Positions 36,114 through 38,259 of a stretch of 38,259 nt of DNA are shown here, one piece after another. Within the stretch, counting starts at the first letter, position 1. Each line of letters opens with the position of its first letter. Location: positions 1 to 38,259 of the IMG/VR virus record IMGVR_UViG_3300031576_000175; one strand, given 5' to 3'. Below the pieces are notes generated by a model that was not told where the DNA came from, did no database searches, and saw nothing but the letters and a program-made list of their open reading frames with translations. Origin of the DNA: a virus. Made by a program: the position numbers and the translations under genes.

Positions 36114-36575
36114 TTAGAATTCCTCGCAAGAGAAAATCATGTGCTGAATGAGATAGCGCGGTAGGACTTCGGAGGTGTACCCGTCACGGTTGTAGATGGG
36201 GTTGTAGGGAATGATGCCACCCTCGCTTCTGATGTCCAGTATCATCGTCCCGGCTATCCCGCCGGCGCTCCCGGCGTTGGTCAACCGCGCCGCGTCAATG
36301 ATTGCCTGCCGCCGTGTTCGGAAATTGTCAAGCGTCGTCGGCCAGTCCGTGAACCACTCGCAGAGCGTCACTACCTCGTCCCACGTCCCGCCCTTGCTGG
36401 CGGTTGTGTTGAGATTGGCCCGAAAGATGTCGGCGTTGGAGATGATGACGTAAGGCGCGTTACTCATCTCGCCATCCAACACCGACCAATCATTGATAAC
36501 AATGTCGGCAGCGCTGAATTCTGACATGGCCTGTAACCACGTTTGTATCCCGGATTGAATCGCGGCCTCGCTCAC
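36114..36575 (-). CDS. Tail terminator / head-tail completion-like protein
   Basis: 153 residues, overlapping the gene upstream by four bases. Middle segment (EWFTDWPTTLDNFRTRRQAI) and the C-terminal strand-rich end (LIQHMIFSCEEF) fit small tail completion proteins placed before the tail tube gene. No catalytic motif. Called from position and size, so moderately sure. Confidence 0.6.
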   Translation of the reverse strand: MSEAAIQSGIQTWLQAMSEFSAADIVINDWSVLDGEMSNAPYVIISNADIFRANLNTTASKGGTWDEVVTLCEWFTDWPTTLDNFRTRRQAIIDAARLTNAGSAGGIAGTMILDIRSEGGIIPYNPIYNRDGYTSEVLPRYLIQHMIFSCEEF

Positions 36576-37072
36576 AGCGTCCCGCCTTTCTTCCCGCTGG
36601 CGAGCGTCCGGCTGTAGCGAAGCGCAACCTTTCGCAAGTTCTCGCCCGCCCCCGCGAACCAGCGCCGATAAGCGCGGCCCAGGTAAGCATTCGGCCTCAC
36701 GCCGCGCACCCAGGCCCGAAAGAATTCCGTACCGTCAACGAAGAAATGAAGCGCCCGCGCCGACTTCGGACGGATGACCTGACCCAGCGGCCCGTACAGT
36801 CCCGTACCAGTGGATTGCCACGATGCAATTTTTCCGAGCCGGGTACGGAAGCCCAACACATTGCCTTCGACAAACGTTTCGTAGCCGATTTGATTGGCGA
36901 CGGTATGCCCTGGTCCACCCGGCGCTTCCTCGCCTGCCAACTCCACGTAGCGCCGCGCTTCAATCCGCACTAACTCGCGGCGGATTTCAAATAAGTCCTC
37001 ATTAGCAACGGCGAATCGCCCGCGCAAATCGCGGAAGGATGGCTTTAGCTCGAAGGTGAATCCTGATGGCAT
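36572..37072 (-). CDS. HK97 gp10-like minor tail/neck protein
   Basis: 166 residues. Basic, with ELVRIEARRYVELAGEEAPG (about 28-47) and a C-terminal helical part (AYRRWFAGAGENLRKVALRY); HK97 gp10-type proteins with this length and basic character lie between connector and tail terminator genes. Starts 1 bp after the connector's stop. Assignment by synteny plus composition. Confidence 0.6.
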   Translation of the reverse strand: MPSGFTFELKPSFRDLRGRFAVANEDLFEIRRELVRIEARRYVELAGEEAPGGPGHTVANQIGYETFVEGNVLGFRTRLGKIASWQSTGTGLYGPLGQVIRPKSARALHFFVDGTEFFRAWVRGVRPNAYLGRAYRRWFAGAGENLRKVALRYSRTLASGKKGGTL

Positions 37073-37073
37073 C

Positions 37074-37580
37074 TCAGCTATCCCACTCCCTCACGTCGTC
37101 GCCAAACGCCTTGCGCTCGAATAGTGGCGCAACCGCCTCGCCGCTTTCGTCACTATCACGGTAGGCGATGCTTGAAGTCACGTCGTACGACCGCTCCGCG
37201 CCAAGCCGCTCGAAGCCCGCCTTGTTACCCTCCACGAATGCCTTCACGTCTTCGAGCATGAGCGCGAACCGTCCTTGCTTGCCAACCTGCTTTGACGTTG
37301 GACCGAACCGGCCTGAGCCGTTGACCCCCTCGCAGATGGAGGCCACTTCCTGATTGACGAAAAAATCCAGCGCATCTTTCACGTCATCATCCGTGACCGG
37401 CACGGTGAATCCGGCCTCGGCCAGAATTGAATTGAGAATGCCACTGACTGAATCAATCCAGCTTTCCACCTGGGCCAGAGTCGGGCGGGTCGCGGCGTTG
37501 AAGTTTCCGCCCGCCGGATAGTTGGGGACGAAGGCGGCAACACCTACGGCACTTCCGTATGAGTTAATTCCAATACTCAT
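37074..37580 (-). CDS. Head-tail connector (gp6/gp36-like)
   Basis: 168 residues. Helical with an early ATRPTLAQVESWIDSVSGIL segment and VTDDDVKDALDFFVNQEVAS, the build of adaptor proteins that sit beneath the portal. The long C-terminal tail (ESGEAVAPLFERKAFGDDV) is typical. The ribosome site is weak (AGGC). A strong hairpin sits 20 bases before the start. Confidence 0.65.
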   Translation of the reverse strand: MSIGINSYGSAVGVAAFVPNYPAGGNFNAATRPTLAQVESWIDSVSGILNSILAEAGFTVPVTDDDVKDALDFFVNQEVASICEGVNGSGRFGPTSKQVGKQGRFALMLEDVKAFVEGNKAGFERLGAERSYDVTSSIAYRDSDESGEAVAPLFERKAFGDDVREWDS

Positions 37581-37599
37581 TTCATTGCCTCAAACGAAA

Positions 37600-37630
37600 A
37601 GCGGCTGGCGACTTGCGCCGCACAGCCGCT
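37600..37630 (-). terminator. Strong hairpin in the late operon (partial terminator)
   Basis: On the minus strand AGCGGCT (37630-37624) pairs with AGCCGCT (37606-37600), with an inner GGCG/CGCC stem, followed by TTTTCGTTT. It overlaps the stop codon of the preceding gene and precedes the connector gene. The broken U run suggests partial termination or RNA processing that would lower tail gene expression relative to capsid genes. Confidence 0.55.
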
Positions 37631-37874
37631 ACTTGATACTCAACCCTCGCGGTGGTTCATCACATACGAACAGATGATAAACCGCTTTGCCATCTACAAG
37701 TTCACTGGTGGGCGGGAAACATTGCACCGCCCAACGATTCGGATATGCCTTTGCAAATGCCTCCCACACTTCCCGCCACGAGAGAGCGCGATAATGCTCT
37801 TCAAAGATTTTGATTTGCAGAACGCGGCCCAGGGCGGTGTTCTCCCGGTAGCCGCGCTCTGTAATCGTAATCAT
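37629..37874 (-). CDS. Small hypothetical protein after beta-helix gene
   Basis: 81 residues; ATG directly follows the beta-helix stop (TAAATG). Helix then strands (YRALSWREVWEAFAKAYPNR, KAVYHLFVCDEPP). Not recognised. In the late operon between capsid-associated and connector genes, so probably a virion or assembly protein. Confidence 0.6.
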   Translation of the reverse strand: MITITERGYRENTALGRVLQIKIFEEHYRALSWREVWEAFAKAYPNRWAVQCFPPTSELVDGKAVYHLFVCDEPPRGLSIK

Positions 37875-38259
37875 TTAGTCGTCAATGCTGGCCGTCTTAA
37901 CCGTAGCGTCGGATTCGTTGCCAACTTCGACGTAGCGCACTCGGAAGTGAGCCATGCCATCAGCTACCGTCGCCGCCGCAATCGTCGCTAAATCGGTGAA
38001 GATGTCAACGTCTTCGAGAACACCGGTTGTGCCCGTCAAGAGTTCCACGCCTGGCTCGTCGTCGGACACGAGCAACACCTTCTGTCCGACTCCGCGCACT
38101 ACCACATTGGTTGAGAGCGTGGTGATGCCGTTGATAGGCGCTGCCGCCGCCGTTCCTTTCAACACGATGTCAGGGTTCTCAATAATCACGTCATTGGATG
38201 CACCCGTGAGGCGAATCCCGGCGATGTAGCCTGCGGCAGAGGCATGCTGGCGTTGTTTG
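37875..38259 (-). CDS. Beta-helix virion protein, C-terminal part (continues from left edge)
   Basis: Right-edge copy of the gene begun at 786. The stop is at 37875. From 38016 on it duplicates bases 1-244. The C-terminal 47 codons (37875-38015) are found only here; they end with VEVGNESDATVKTASIDD. In this copy a residue is Ala where the left copy has Val. Family and role as described for the left part. Confidence 0.75.
   Translation of the reverse strand, partial: KQRQHASAAGYIAGIRLTGASNDVIIENPDIVLKGTAAAAPINGITTLSTNVVVRGVGQKVLLVSDDEPGVELLTGTTGVLEDVDIFTDLATIAAATVADGMAHFRVRYVEVGNESDATVKTASIDD
38016..38259. repeat. Terminal direct repeat, right copy (circular overlap)
   Basis: Matches 1-244 with a single substitution (g at 38143 versus a at 128). 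See left copy. Marks the place where the circular genome was opened for the assembly, within the beta-helix gene. Confidence 0.95.

Overview
The window looks like one complete tailed double-stranded DNA phage genome (siphovirus type) assembled as a circle. Bases 1-244 recur at 38016-38259 with one mismatch, and one gene on the minus strand runs off the left edge and continues from the right edge, so the unit genome is about 38,015 bp. The DNA is fairly GC-rich. It uses ordinary bacterial Shine-Dalgarno sequences (AGGAG type) and TTGACA/TATAAT-type promoters. The host cannot be named. Two copies of a short CCTTCG...CTCAGG element resemble interspersed repeats I recall from several bacterial groups including Chloroflexota, which is only a weak hint.

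Layout. The late (virion) genes form one long minus-strand series from about 11621 down to 1 and on, across the join, to 29556: small terminase, fibre-like and repeat-rich structural proteins, large terminase, portal, head morphogenesis protein, Mu gpI-like protease/scaffold, decoration protein, Mu gpT-like major capsid protein, beta-helix protein, connector and tail-completion proteins, two related tail-tube proteins, a probable frameshifted tail chaperone pair, tape measure and tail-tip proteins. A Mu-like head set is thus joined to a siphovirus-like tail set. A promoter and strong hairpin terminator sit just before the protease/capsid block and look like an attenuator.

Between 11.7 and 18.5 kb the strands alternate. 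A standalone MgsA/RarA C-terminal domain protein (+) is followed by a tightly overlapping minus-strand operon (zinc-ribbon protein, unknown proteins, two micro-proteins, ParB-like protein, GT-A glycosyltransferase) that may act on phage DNA modification. Small plus-strand regulators come next. A minus-strand group then carries a holin candidate, membrane proteins, a jelly-roll-like protein and a RusA-like resolvase. Two copies of a roughly 100-nt leader with anti-Shine-Dalgarno tracts lie upstream of the minus-strand group.

From 18.5 to 29.6 kb the plus strand carries the early genes: ribbon-helix-helix regulators, small proteins, a LAGLIDADG endonuclease abutting a tRNA-like element, a RecT/Redbeta-like annealing protein, a structured leader RNA, a replication initiator containing out-of-frame tandem repeats (a likely origin), a DnaC-like helicase loader, a C5-cytosine methyltransferase, a HAD phosphatase, an N-methyltransferase of the beta motif order, and small membrane proteins. 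No integrase, CI-like repressor or recognisable endolysin was found.
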